Origin: Plectonema radiosum NIES-515 | GTDB taxonomy: Bacteria; Cyanobacteriota; Cyanobacteriia; Cyanobacteriales; Nostocaceae | DNA length: 44,184 nucleotides | NCBI RefSeq assembly: GCF_025753815.1 | Contig: NZ_JAOWRF010000369.1 | Location: 1 to 44,184, forward strand | Direction: 5' to 3' | Part shown: piece by piece, positions 1 to 8,089 of the stretch | Layout: every line of letters starts with the position of its first letter | Numbering within the stretch: the stretch's first letter is position 1 | Translations under genes and position numbers: made by a program | Notes under the pieces: generated by a model | The model's input: the letters and a program-made list of their open reading frames with translations, nothing else | The model's database searches: none | Told to the model about the DNA's origin: nothing

Positions 1-534
1 CCCTCCTCCCCTCCCCCCCTCTCCATCAGAGTTCATCCCACCTTAGTACCCAAAGAACATCCATTAGCCAGCATTAACGGCGTTTATAACGCCATTCTCG
101 TCGAAGGCGAACCCTTAAAACAGGTAATGTTTTTTGGTCCCGGTGCTGGTGCTGGAGCAACAGCCAGTGCAGTATCCTCAGATATTTTAAATTTAGTTGC
201 GGCTCTAAAAACTAGTACAACCACCCCAAATCCCTTATTAAGTTGCGCTCATCAGGATTACTGCCAAATTGTACCAATGGCAGAACTAATTACCCGATTT
301 TACGTCCGTTTCCTCACAAAAGACCACCCCGGAGTAATCGGCAAATTGGGCACTTGCTTTGGCAAGTATGGCGTCAGCTTAGAATCTATCGTGCAAACAG
401 GTTTTCAAGGAGAACTAGCAGAAATTGTTGTAGTCACCCACGATGTGCCCGAAGGCAATTTTCGGCAAGCGTTGGCAGAAATCCACGCACAAGATGCCAT
501 AGACAGCATTCCTAGTTTGCTGCGAGTGCTGTGA
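1..534 (+). CDS. hom: Homoserine dehydrogenase, C-terminal part (5' truncated by window edge)
   Basis: Homoserine dehydrogenase reduces aspartate semialdehyde to homoserine on the route to threonine and methionine. The reading frame is open from base 1 to the stop at 532-534, so only the C-terminal ~177 residues are present. Upstream of the first internal ATG (127) the frame reads RVHPTLVPKEHPLASINGVY, typical of the end of the catalytic domain, followed by the glycine/alanine-rich MFFGPGAGAGATASAV block. A C-terminal ACT domain follows (TRFYVRFLTKDHPGVIGKLG onward), the usual site of threonine feedback control. The first visible codons encode a Pro/Ser-rich stretch (C-rich DNA, bases 1-24) that is probably a variable loop. 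The family is about 430 residues long, so about 250 are missing. The ATG at 127 is not the real start. Confidence 0.93.
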   Translation, partial: PSSPPPLSIRVHPTLVPKEHPLASINGVYNAILVEGEPLKQVMFFGPGAGAGATASAVSSDILNLVAALKTSTTTPNPLLSCAHQDYCQIVPMAELITRFYVRFLTKDHPGVIGKLGTCFGKYGVSLESIVQTGFQGELAEIVVVTHDVPEGNFRQALAEIHAQDAIDSIPSLLRVL

Positions 535-752
535 AGGCTATTTTTGGTTATCAAAAGACACTTAGCTCAACTTTATCCAAAATTAAGAACTCGGTTTTCT
601 TTATCCGGCAAAAAAGATCGGCAGTGAAGTGCAAATAGTTTTTCCACGTCATAAATTATCGATAATCACCTAAATTGGCGAAGGTATTGCTAAAAGTTTA
701 CATATCTATGTATTTTGAATACATCGTAACTTTGACACTTTAGGAAATTGAT

Positions 753-2225
753 ATGAAAGTTTGCGTTTTGCAACCTGACTATTCTCAATCGACATTAGAC
801 TATAAAAACTATGACCCACCTCGCAACCTGTCTTATCTATTACCCGAAGATCAAGTAGACCATGTATTTCTCAATAAAACCATAGCCTATCGTCAGTTAA
901 AAGAACTAAAAAAGCAAGGGTACGATATTTTTGTCAACCTGATTGAGGGCTATCGAGATTGGGATATTCCCTTTTCTTACGATGTTGCTACTGCCTTAGA
1001 AGACCTCAACTTACCGTACACGGGTCCTAAACCAAGTCCGTATGATCCTCCCAAGGATGTAATAAAATATGTTGCTGAATCGATGGGAGTTAAGACACCA
1101 GCGTTTGTAGTAGCTGAAACTTTAGCTGATGTGGAAAACACCTTTCAGAATTTAAAATTTCCCCTATTTGTGAAGCCTGTAGAAACAGGGGACAGTCTGG
1201 GAGTTGACAATAAATCTTATGTAACAACAAAAGAAGAACTTCTGAGCAAAGCTGCGGATATTCTGGCTAACTTTGAGCGAGTTTTGATTGAAGAGTATAT
1301 TGATGGACGCGAACTGACCGTGCTGATAGCAGCTAACCCAGACGATGCAGGCTCACCTGTGGTATATAAACCTGTTGAGTTTTTATTTCCCAAAGGAGAG
1401 CATTTTAAAACCTATGATCTAAAGCATAAACAACATCATCCACAGTGCTACGTTCCTTGTGATGACGAGCAACTTGATGTACGTTTAAGAGAAGCGACAA
1501 AGCTGATTTTTTTGGCGATCAATCCGACTGGATATGCTCGAGTTGACTTTAGAATCAATGGGAAAGGAGAAGTATTTTTTTTGGAAATTAATTTACCATG
1601 CACTGTTCTTTGTGGTGAAGTATCCGAAAATTCTGCTGACTATATCCTGAAATTTGACGGGACTGGTTTAGATGGATTTCTCAAACATATTATTGCTGAA
1701 GGAATTGCCAGACACCAACGGCGCCAAAAGAAGTATAAAGTGCGGAATAATCAGATTTCCGGCTATGGCATCTATGCGGTGAAGGATTTGAAATCTGGTG
1801 AAGTTATATTTACAGGAGAAGCTAGATCGCAAAAAATTGTCACTCGTTCTTATGTCGAATCTCATTGGAATGCGATCCAAAAAGAAGATTTTCGACGTTA
1901 CGCCTATCCCATTAGTGAAGAAGTTTTCATTTTGTGGGATGATAATCCAACAGAATGGAGTCCGCAAAACCACTCTTGCGACCCTAACATTGCTATTCAG
2001 GGACTTGATTATGTGGCAATACGAGATATTACTGCGGGTGAGGAACTGACCTTAGACTATGCCACATTGTACGATGAAAATTTCTTGGAATTTGACTGTC
2101 AGTGTGGCTCACTCAATTGTCGAGGTATCATTCGCGGAATATCAGGAAATTCCGTAACTCAGCGGGAAAAGAAGTTAAAGAATTCACAATTAAAAATTGA
2201 GATTGAAAATAGCCCCAAAATGTAG
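753..2225 (+). CDS. ATP-grasp ligase (D-Ala-D-Ala ligase-like) fused to a SET-domain methyltransferase
   Basis: This is a two-domain protein of 490 residues. The N-terminal ~315 residues look like a D-alanine-D-alanine-ligase-type ATP-grasp enzyme: FVKPVETGDSLGV (ATP-binding Lys near K141), VLIEEYIDGRELTV (E180/E181), and metal-binding ARVDF (D265) plus FLEIN (E278, N280). The Ddl substrate loop usually reads N-T-x-P-G; here it is NLPCTVLCG, so the amino-acid substrate probably differs. Residues ~328-460 form a SET domain: GYGIYA near its start, NHSCDPN at N406, ELTLDYA, and a Cys-rich post-SET tail with C449, C451 and C456. SET domains transfer methyl groups from SAM to lysine or other amines. 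The ATG is preceded by AGGA at suitable spacing. The next gene encodes another SET protein. The domains are clear; the substrate and product are unknown. Confidence 0.85.
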   Translation: MKVCVLQPDYSQSTLDYKNYDPPRNLSYLLPEDQVDHVFLNKTIAYRQLKELKKQGYDIFVNLIEGYRDWDIPFSYDVATALEDLNLPYTGPKPSPYDPPKDVIKYVAESMGVKTPAFVVAETLADVENTFQNLKFPLFVKPVETGDSLGVDNKSYVTTKEELLSKAADILANFERVLIEEYIDGRELTVLIAANPDDAGSPVVYKPVEFLFPKGEHFKTYDLKHKQHHPQCYVPCDDEQLDVRLREATKLIFLAINPTGYARVDFRINGKGEVFFLEINLPCTVLCGEVSENSADYILKFDGTGLDGFLKHIIAEGIARHQRRQKKYKVRNNQISGYGIYAVKDLKSGEVIFTGEARSQKIVTRSYVESHWNAIQKEDFRRYAYPISEEVFILWDDNPTEWSPQNHSCDPNIAIQGLDYVAIRDITAGEELTLDYATLYDENFLEFDCQCGSLNCRGIIRGISGNSVTQREKKLKNSQLKIEIENSPKM

Positions 2226-2276
2226 GAAGATATATTGTCTTGATTATTCCATACAAAATTCATTTGTGACTATTCG

Positions 2277-2819
2277 ATGAAAAATCAGATATTCTCTACC
2301 AACGAAGAGCTAACTACTACCCAACATCAAGTCACTAAAGTGTCATCTTTTGCTGAAGTTTGGGAATGTCTTTTAACTGGTGACAAATCGCTTCATGCAA
2401 CTGTGAACTTTATACCAGGTGACATTATTTCCAATCTTAGAACTAAAGAAATATTGACAGATCCAAACTATTTGACAGTGCAATTGAATGAGGAAGAACA
2501 TATTATGTTCACTCCAGAGTTTTTACACTATATAAATCACAGTTGCGACCCCAATGTTTTTTTTGACACTACAAAGAAGGTTGCCACCTGTCTGAGAAAG
2601 ATTGAGGTGGGTGAAGAAATGACCTTCTTCTACCCATCTACGGAATGGTCTATGGCTCAAGAGTTTGATTGTGACTGCAAAACTGAAAGATGCGTGGGAC
2701 GCATTCAGGGTGCAGCACATTTACCCCCAGCTATTTTGCAGACCTATCAGATCAGTGATTATATCAAACAATTAGTTTTTGAAGAGGTTGATGACACTAA
2801 CTTGATGGTAGATAAATAA
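2277..2819 (+). CDS. Small SET-domain protein (putative SAM-dependent methyltransferase)
   Basis: This 180-residue protein has the C-terminal hallmarks of a SET methyltransferase: YINHSCDPN (N87), EVGEEMTFFYPSTEW in the place of the catalytic-tyrosine motif, and a post-SET Cys cluster FDCDCKTERCVG (C132, C134, C139). The usual N-terminal GxG SAM-binding strand is not obvious, and the first ~30 residues are polar. It starts 51 bases after the ATP-grasp/SET fusion stops, on the same strand, so the two are probably co-transcribed. No strong ribosome-binding site precedes the ATG. The C-terminal extension (PPAILQTYQISDYIKQL) resembles that of other small bacterial SET proteins. Whether it methylates the fusion protein, the ligase product or an unrelated protein cannot be told from sequence. 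Confidence 0.8.
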   Translation: MKNQIFSTNEELTTTQHQVTKVSSFAEVWECLLTGDKSLHATVNFIPGDIISNLRTKEILTDPNYLTVQLNEEEHIMFTPEFLHYINHSCDPNVFFDTTKKVATCLRKIEVGEEMTFFYPSTEWSMAQEFDCDCKTERCVGRIQGAAHLPPAILQTYQISDYIKQLVFEEVDDTNLMVDK

Positions 2820-2959
2820 TAATTAGACATCTCCAAAATTTAATTATACGTTGCCCGAAACCCTTGATGAGACCTAGCATTGCTACGTCTCTACGTTTTT
2901 TCTGGAGATGTCTATTAGACAAACGTCGTGAAAATGAACTATGCGTTGTTCACAACTCT

Positions 2960-2989
2960 TGTAGAGACGCGAAATTTCGCGTCTCTACA
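2960..2989. repeat. Perfect 30-bp palindrome of the GTAGAGACG repeat family
   Basis: The arm TGTAGAGACGCGAAA is followed directly by its exact reverse complement. The same GTAGAGACG/CGTCTCTAC ends recur at 3202-3232, 7450-7473, 7549-7577, 16060-16124 and 24048-24076. Confidence 0.85.
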
Positions 2990-3201
2990 TTGTTTTCTGG
3001 AGATGAAAGATTGAGTAGCTAAATTCAGTAGACCGAAAAGATTTCTAGAAGGCTTACCATCCGTTCATTTAAGCGAGTGTATACAATCCCGCAGAATGCC
3101 GGTATTATCTGCTTATTGAGCAATAGGGTTGTAAATCAGTTCTCTTGGTGAGGCAAGCGATCGCTCTCGTCAACTTCAATAGATATAGACGTGAAAATGA
3201 A

Positions 3202-3232
3202 TGTAGAGACGTAGCACAGAATCGTCTCTACA
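3202..3232. repeat. Short inverted repeat, GTAGAGACG family
   Basis: TGTAGAGACG and its reverse complement CGTCTCTACA flank an 11-base spacer (tagcacagaat). Nearly the same unit, including the spacer, occurs at 7549-7577, which shows that this is a dispersed element and not a gene-specific hairpin. Confidence 0.8.
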
Positions 3233-3304
3233 AAGGTTTCGGGCAACCCATATTTAAATTCGGTCGATGTCTAATCATCATCGCCTGAAACCCTTATTAT
3301 TTAG

Positions 3305-4777
3305 TCAAATTTCTTCTATACTTAGAGGAAAGTCGCGATTTGCTTCTATAGCGGGAAGGGAGACACTACCATCCTCAACATCACGAGCAAATGTCCTGGG
3401 TAACTGTACCCCAAGCATTACCATTCTGATTGCGTCGAACAAAAGAAAAGCCAGCCACAAAATATGGTTACTCTCAAACTTAATCGCGGCTACATCCGCA
3501 GGTAAAAATCCCACGGCAAGAGCAACTAAACTAACATTGCGGAGAGTATCCCCTTCTGCTAAACCCAAGAAGTACCCATCTAGCATGTAACCTATTGAAC
3601 TGCATATCAGGGCAAGTAGCAACCAGGGAACAAAAATATGAATGTTTTCGGTGACTTCAGTGTGGTTGGTTAACAACCCAAAAACCGTATCAGGAAATAG
3701 CCAACACACTCCGCTGAAAGATAGTCCCACCAGCAGAGCAGTTAAGATAGAAACTCCAACCAGGGGTACTAACTGTTGTGAAGCTCCTTTTCCTTTAAAG
3801 TTTCCGACCAGAGTTTCTGTGCCATATCCCAATCCTTCTACAAAATAGAAGTTCAAATTCCATATCTGTAAGAGCAAGGCATTTTGAGCATAGATAATCG
3901 TCCCCATCTGTGCCCCCTGATAGTTAAACATTAAGGAGGTAAACATCAGAATTAAATTGCTAATAAAGATGTTTCCATTGAAAGTCAAGGTGGAGCGTAT
4001 AGCTGAGGTGTCCCAAATTTTTCCAGCTACCTCTCGTAACTCTTGCCACTGGATTTCTTTGCACAAAAAAATCAATCCCACCAATAGAGACAGATATTGG
4101 CTTGTAGCATAAGACACTCCTGCCCCCATGCTTTCCCAGCCCAAGTGGATAATAAACAGGTAGTCGAGTGCGATGTTGGCAGCATTACCCACGACCGACA
4201 ACAGCACAACTAAGCCATTTTTTTCCTGCCCCAGAAACCAGCCAAGCAGGACGAAGTTGAGCAAAATCGCAGGCGCTCCCCAAATCTGGGTGTTAAAATA
4301 GGAAAGACCTGAAGCCTTAACCTCTGGAGCGACATCTAGCAAAGCAAACCCCAAATATCCCAAAGGGTACTGCAACAGTACGATCGCTCCACCCAGCACA
4401 ACAGCAATTAAACCATTACGCAGTCCCACCAACAACACACCCTCTCGGTCATTTCGTCCTACAGCTTGTGCTGTTACCCCGGTGGTGCCCATCCGTAAAA
4501 AGGCTAAAACGAAGTAGAGAAAGTTAAGCAGGTTTCCAGCTAGGGCAACTCCAGCTAGGTGGTGGATTTCCTCTAGATGACCCAAGAAGATGACACTGAC
4601 TAAATTTGCTAGTGGTATCATGATATTGGAGAGGACGTTGGCGATCGCCAGTCGGAAGTAGCGAGTTACGAAGCCATATGTGTATTCTCCTGTGAGCTTT
4701 GACGCAATAATGGTGATGCGCTTACCGCCAAAGTTCTCGCTGATGAGTTTGCTTAATATCGTAAGTATTTGTTTCAA
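3305..4777 (-). CDS. MATE family multidrug/toxin efflux transporter (DinF-like)
   Basis: This is a 490-residue, strongly hydrophobic protein with about 12 predicted membrane segments in two homologous halves, as in MATE exporters that use a Na+ or H+ gradient. The first segment, RLAIANVLSNIMIPLANLVS followed by VIFLGHL, is the typical MATE entry region, and GMGTTGVTAQA-like (RMGTTGVTAQAVG) and GWFLGQEKNG motifs follow. A soluble tail of ~40 residues ends the protein. The chosen start is a TTG at 4775-4777; no good ribosome-binding site is seen, so the first ~30 residues are uncertain. It runs tail-to-tail with the SET genes and does not share their operon. Export of a product of the neighbouring ATP-grasp enzyme is possible, but this is inference from proximity only. 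Confidence 0.88.
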   Translation of the reverse strand: MKQILTILSKLISENFGGKRITIIASKLTGEYTYGFVTRYFRLAIANVLSNIMIPLANLVSVIFLGHLEEIHHLAGVALAGNLLNFLYFVLAFLRMGTTGVTAQAVGRNDREGVLLVGLRNGLIAVVLGGAIVLLQYPLGYLGFALLDVAPEVKASGLSYFNTQIWGAPAILLNFVLLGWFLGQEKNGLVVLLSVVGNAANIALDYLFIIHLGWESMGAGVSYATSQYLSLLVGLIFLCKEIQWQELREVAGKIWDTSAIRSTLTFNGNIFISNLILMFTSLMFNYQGAQMGTIIYAQNALLLQIWNLNFYFVEGLGYGTETLVGNFKGKGASQQLVPLVGVSILTALLVGLSFSGVCWLFPDTVFGLLTNHTEVTENIHIFVPWLLLALICSSIGYMLDGYFLGLAEGDTLRNVSLVALAVGFLPADVAAIKFESNHILWLAFLLFDAIRMVMLGVQLPRTFARDVEDGSVSLPAIEANRDFPLSIEEI

Positions 4778-5072
4778 TTTTTAGATTTTCTCACAAAATC
4801 TTGCATGACCAAGGCATCAATCGCCGTGTGTTTGATCGCTGCTTAAGGGACTTTCAAGGAATAAATTATATCATCTTCGGCAAATTACTTACCTAAGGAT
4901 TTTATCGGCTTTTCGAGGCAACATCACAGAATGCGATCGCTTTGCAAGAAATCATTGATTTATCGCATTCAGCCAGGTAAAATCCCGAATCCTAATAAAA
5001 CAGTGGTGTAAAGGTGCCATCTATGGCTTAATTTGTTTAGATACAGATTTTACCTTTACCAAGGTAATTACG

Positions 5073-6128
5073 ATGACAAACACACCAAACGATCCAGAGT
5101 CATCTCAAAGAAATGCCCTCGGCTTTGATGAATTCATTGCCATTTTGGTTGCCTTTGCGACTATTGGGGCAGTATTATTTTGGGCATTTTCGCGCAAAGA
5201 TTCTGGCTGGAACTTCAGCGTTTTGCCGTCACCCTCTCCTAGTGCGTCTGTTGCGGTTCCCCCTACGACTCAGATACAACCAAATGCAAACTCGAATTTA
5301 AATACTGTGCCGCCGTTGGCTCCACCTGTTACTGTAAATGAACCTACTTTAGTAAATCCATCTCCAGGAGCGATTCCGACGCTAATTTTGCCATTTCCGG
5401 TTGCTCCTGCCGCACCACCACAGGTGCAATTGTCACCTTCTCCTAACATTACTGAACCATTTCGCGTGGTGACTCCCTCTGAGCAAAAGTCCACAATTCC
5501 ACCACCAATTGCATTTAGCGATGTGCCACAGGACTTTTGGGCAAGACGATTTATTAATGTTCTTTCTTCTCGTGGGATTATTAAGGGTTTTCCGGATTAT
5601 TCTTTTAGACCAAATCAGCCTGTAACTCGTGCGGAATTTGCGGCGATACTAGAAGAAGCGTTCAATAATAAGCTTGCCACAAATGCGATCGCTTTTAACG
5701 ATATCCCATCAAATTACTGGGCAAATCCAGCAATTAAGCAAGCTATCAACACCGGATTTCTCAAAGGTTATCCTGACAAGACTTTCAAACCAGACCAAAA
5801 AATTCCGCGAGTGCAAGTAATAGTAGCCCTTGTCAGTGGATTGAATTTGAAAGAACCTACTTCTGGTGATAAGACCTTAAGCGTCTTCAAAGATGCTAAA
5901 GATATTCCTAACTATGCCATTGGCAAGACAGCGGCTGCTACGGCAAATAATCTTGTGGTAAACTATCCAGACCCAAACACCTTTGCTCCCAACAGAGAAG
6001 CTACCCGTGGTGAGGTAGCAGCGATGGTTCATCAAGCTTTAGTGCGAATGGGAAGGCTACAACCAATTCAATCTGAAAATATCGTGCGATCGCAGCAACC
6101 ACTCCCTACAAGAGTATCGCCACAATAA
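5073..6128 (+). CDS. SLH-domain envelope protein with N-terminal membrane anchor
   Basis: This 351-residue protein has a membrane helix (about residues 20-38, FDEFIAILVAFATIGAVLFW), a long Pro/Ser/Val-rich linker (~45-140) and three S-layer-homology repeats from ~148 onward: FSDVPQDFWA...GIIKGFPDYSFRPNQPVTRAEFA, FNDIPSNYWA...GFLKGYPDKTFKPDQ, and a weaker third copy with NYPDPNTFAPNREATRGEVAA. SLH modules bind cell-wall polymers, so the protein probably links the inner membrane to the peptidoglycan/outer layer. The ATG is preceded by AAGGTAA at good spacing. The gene stands alone, with a hairpin after its stop (6180-6220). Similar SLH proteins are common in cyanobacteria; no enzymatic domain is present. 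Confidence 0.88.
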   Translation: MTNTPNDPESSQRNALGFDEFIAILVAFATIGAVLFWAFSRKDSGWNFSVLPSPSPSASVAVPPTTQIQPNANSNLNTVPPLAPPVTVNEPTLVNPSPGAIPTLILPFPVAPAAPPQVQLSPSPNITEPFRVVTPSEQKSTIPPPIAFSDVPQDFWARRFINVLSSRGIIKGFPDYSFRPNQPVTRAEFAAILEEAFNNKLATNAIAFNDIPSNYWANPAIKQAINTGFLKGYPDKTFKPDQKIPRVQVIVALVSGLNLKEPTSGDKTLSVFKDAKDIPNYAIGKTAAATANNLVVNYPDPNTFAPNREATRGEVAAMVHQALVRMGRLQPIQSENIVRSQQPLPTRVSPQ

Positions 6129-6179
6129 GTTAAGCATGTGCGAACCATAAAATATGTTCTCTTTGGTCTGGGATAAGAG

Positions 6180-6220
6180 AAGGATAAAGTATATAAAAAT
6201 TTAATTTATACATTATCCTT
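6180..6220. terminator. Stem-loop after the SLH gene
   Basis: Arms 6180-6193 and 6207-6220 (AAGGATAA-A-GTATA and complement, one mismatch) enclose an AT-rich loop, 51 bases after the SLH stop. No long T-run follows, so it may be a weak terminator or an mRNA 3'-end stabiliser. Confidence 0.5.
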
Positions 6221-6235
6221 CATCCTTTATTCGAT

Positions 6236-6392
6236 AAAACACCAAGCTCCAACACCCGATGAGGAACATGACCCCTCTGGCAACCTAGCATCGGGTTAAG
6301 AGCGTTGAAGCACAGCCTTTGTTCAGGCTAAGGCAATGAAGGCTTTTGGGGTTTGAAAACACGCTCTACCTAGCGTTACCCTTACAGGGTAG
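6236..6392. ncRNA. Candidate structured RNA element, orientation unknown
   Basis: A compact set of nested complementary segments is visible between the SLH gene and the convergent CAAD gene. 6236-6247 can pair with 6342-6354; 6246-6253 (GCTCCAAC) pairs with 6304-6311 with one mismatch; 6254-6261 (ACCCGATG) pairs with 6289-6296 (CATCGGGT); 6261-6264 pairs with 6274-6277; 6314-6318 (AGCCT) pairs with 6325-6329. A last hairpin TACCC/GGGTA lies at 6377-6391. Loops carry CTGGCAACCTAG-like conserved-looking text. The complexity exceeds a simple terminator. It could be a small RNA, a riboswitch-like remnant or a repeat-derived structure. I do not recognise a known family, and neither strand has a gene just downstream that it would obviously control. 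Confidence 0.35.
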
Positions 6393-6403
6393 GTGCTCAA
6401 TCT

Positions 6404-6844
6404 TTAAGCGTCTTTGCCGACAACTTGTGATTTGAGCGTGGTGATTTCACTATTTAACTCTTGACGAGTTGAGGCTTTGAGTAAATAGCGATAAACAAAC
6501 CAGGCAGAGTATCCAATACCAATCAACTCAAAGCTAGGTGCTACTAAAGGAATATCATTCAAAGCATCCAATACTGCCAAGAGTACCTTGACGCTTACGA
6601 TTGCTCCCAAAATTAAACCAATGCTAACTAGCGGCTGTTTATAGTCATTGAAGAAGTTTCCCAGGTATTCGGGCAGTGTTGCCAAAAATTGCGAAACTTG
6701 TTCTCCGTATTGTCGCAATTGATCCTGAGTTTCCACCGTGGGCTGGATTTTGGTTATGGTTCCTGTTTGATTGTTGATATCTGTCATAGTTGCTTCTGGG
6801 GACTTAGTTTCCTTGTATTCCGGTTCTTGCATTTGGGCTTCCAT
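6404..6844 (-). CDS. CAAD-domain membrane protein (thylakoid, CURT1-like)
   Basis: This is a protein of about 146 residues. After a polar ~55-residue N-terminus comes the CAAD domain: EYLGNFFNDYKQPLVSIGLI, two membrane helices (ILGAIVSVKVLLAVLDALND and APSFELIGIGYSAWFVYRYL) and the basic end KASTRQEL. CAAD domains are found in some cyanobacterial aminoacyl-tRNA synthetases and in stand-alone proteins related to plant CURT1, and they place proteins on thylakoid membranes. The frame is open to a GTG at 6898, but the ATG at 6844 (MEAQMQ) gives a more typical N-terminus. An ATG at 6788 (MTDINN) is a second possibility. The gene is alone on this strand, with the possible RNA element just past its stop. 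Confidence 0.82.
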   Translation of the reverse strand: MEAQMQEPEYKETKSPEATMTDINNQTGTITKIQPTVETQDQLRQYGEQVSQFLATLPEYLGNFFNDYKQPLVSIGLILGAIVSVKVLLAVLDALNDIPLVAPSFELIGIGYSAWFVYRYLLKASTRQELNSEITTLKSQVVGKDA

Positions 6845-7449
6845 AATTTTTACAACAGTTGAGTGAGTCTCATCCGGACAGTTACAACCAATCACCACGA
6901 CTGATTATAGAGTACAAAAAAGTTTCCGTTTGCTATTACCATAGTTGCCTGTTTCCACTAGTTCATCAACTACAAGGTAGAAACCCAGTAGTAAGATATA
7001 AGTTAGAAGGCAGCTTTGCCCTCGTTCAAAGTGAGGATTCGTTCGTTGATTTCCATAAATCCAACTCGAATCCTTGTCAGGTAGTTATCCAGCATTGTGT
7101 AAGTTAAGAGCGATCGCCCCTAGAAGGCTCTATAAGGGAGCATCGCGCTCAAATCACTACAAATCATGCGAAAACCAGTCCTCCTCTTACTTATACAAGT
7201 CTAAACGCCGATTTTACATGATATTAAAGCTATCTTAAGCTGCGATCGCGACTTAACTGATTGGTATTAATATTTATAGTTCAGAAAAATTTTTATTTAT
7301 TCACAATGTCTTGATTTTTAGACTATTATGTAGTAGTGGCTGAAGCGCTTTGAAAACTTGAGTGTATTCGACTTAATCAACAATAAATATATCGCTGATA
7401 TATTTTTCGCACCAATCACAGCAAAAAACAGACGGCTTTAAGCAAACAA

Positions 7450-7473
7450 GTAGAGACGTTCCGGTGGAACGTC
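7450..7473. repeat. Palindromic GTAGAGACGTTCC repeat
   Basis: GACGTTCC-ggt-GGAACGTC (7455-7473) is a near-perfect palindrome preceded by GTAGA. The same palindrome with a different centre is at 16099-16117. Confidence 0.8.
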
Positions 7474-7548
7474 TTACCCCCAAAAACCGCCAGCCAGTAT
7501 TTTACAGCAGATTTCAGGTAAATGATGTACTATAAAGCCCCTCTCCTT

Positions 7549-7577
7549 GTAGAGACGTAGCACAGAATAGTCTCTAA
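7549..7577. repeat. Short inverted repeat, GTAGAGACG family
   Basis: GTAGAGACGTAGCACAGAAT followed by AGTCTCTA matches the unit at 3202-3232, with a few changes in the right arm. Confidence 0.75.
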
Positions 7578-7633
7578 GTGTATTCGACTAGAACGATAGG
7601 CTGCTGTATTTTAAAATGCCAGCCAAATTCAAC

Positions 7634-8089
7634 TTAGCGCCAATCAGGAACCTGTGCATCTTCACCCCCGATACCGATGCCTGTGTAAAATATGTCAGCA
7701 TCAGCAATGTTTAAATTGTTCATTGATGCCTGATACACATTAGAATCATGGATTGTCGCCTTAGTCAAATTTGCCGCATTCAGATTAGCTTGCTTAAAAT
7801 CGACATTGGTAAGATAAGCCGAACTTAGGTTAGCACCACCCAAATTCGCACTAGTTAAATCAGCACCTTCAAGATTTGCACCTTTGAGGTTAGCACCTTC
7901 AAGATTTGCTCCTCTCAAGTCAGCACCAATTAAATGAGCACCACTGAGGTTGGCTCCTGATAGATTGCACTTAACACATTCCCCAGTTGTAAGCAGTTTT
8001 TGTAAATCCTGCGGATTTTTAGCGTTAACTACATTCGCAAAAAATAGGGGAGTTGCCAAGATTAAAGCTGCTAATAACTTAAGTTTCAT
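7634..8089 (-). CDS. Secreted pentapeptide-repeat protein
   Basis: This 151-residue protein has a clear signal peptide (MKLKLLAALILATPLFFANVVNA, cleavage probably after VNA) and then about 16 tandem A(D/N)LXX pentapeptides (residues ~37-120: NLSGANLSGAHLIGADLRGA and so on) that fold as a right-handed quadrilateral beta-helix. A short non-repetitive tail (GIGIGGEDAQVPDWR) ends it. The frame is open to an earlier ATG at 8119, but the ATG at 8089 follows AGAGGAAAAATT, a good ribosome-binding site, and starts exactly at the signal peptide. The protein probably acts in the periplasm or thylakoid lumen. Two cysteines lie at the mature N-terminus (GECVKCN). Pentapeptide-repeat proteins are abundant in cyanobacteria and mostly of unknown function. 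Confidence 0.88.
   Translation of the reverse strand: MKLKLLAALILATPLFFANVVNAKNPQDLQKLLTTGECVKCNLSGANLSGAHLIGADLRGANLEGANLKGANLEGADLTSANLGGANLSSAYLTNVDFKQANLNAANLTKATIHDSNVYQASMNNLNIADADIFYTGIGIGGEDAQVPDWR

Larger units (their letters stand above)
2820..3304. other. Intergenic stretch rich in GTAGAGACG-type repeats
   Basis: No gene is visible in these 485 bases between the convergent SET and MATE genes. It holds a perfect 30-bp palindrome (2960-2989), a 31-base hairpin (3202-3232) and a degenerate related unit near 2851-2899 that shares a TTGCCCGAAACC block with the reverse complement of 3232-3250. A HIP1 copy lies near 3155. The palindromes could act as a two-way transcription stop between the converging genes. 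Confidence 0.6.
6845..7633. other. Long intergenic region with dispersed repeats
   Basis: No convincing gene is seen in ~790 bases. It carries a HIP1 copy near 7112, an AT-rich block (7200-7400), the palindromes at 7455-7473 and 7549-7577, and a 13-base direct repeat AGTGTATTCGACT at 7361-7373 and 7577-7589 that brackets the repeat-bearing segment. The open frame at 6859-7107 has no recognisable protein character. Confidence 0.6.

Noticed and set aside
753-4777. A single biosynthetic operon including the MATE exporter
   Set aside because: The MATE gene is on the opposite strand and separated by 485 bases of repeats, so a shared transcript is ruled out; only proximity supports a link.
6236-6392. 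SAM-type riboswitch
   Set aside because: The GGCAACC word is suggestive, but the other conserved SAM-riboswitch segments are absent and no methionine gene follows.
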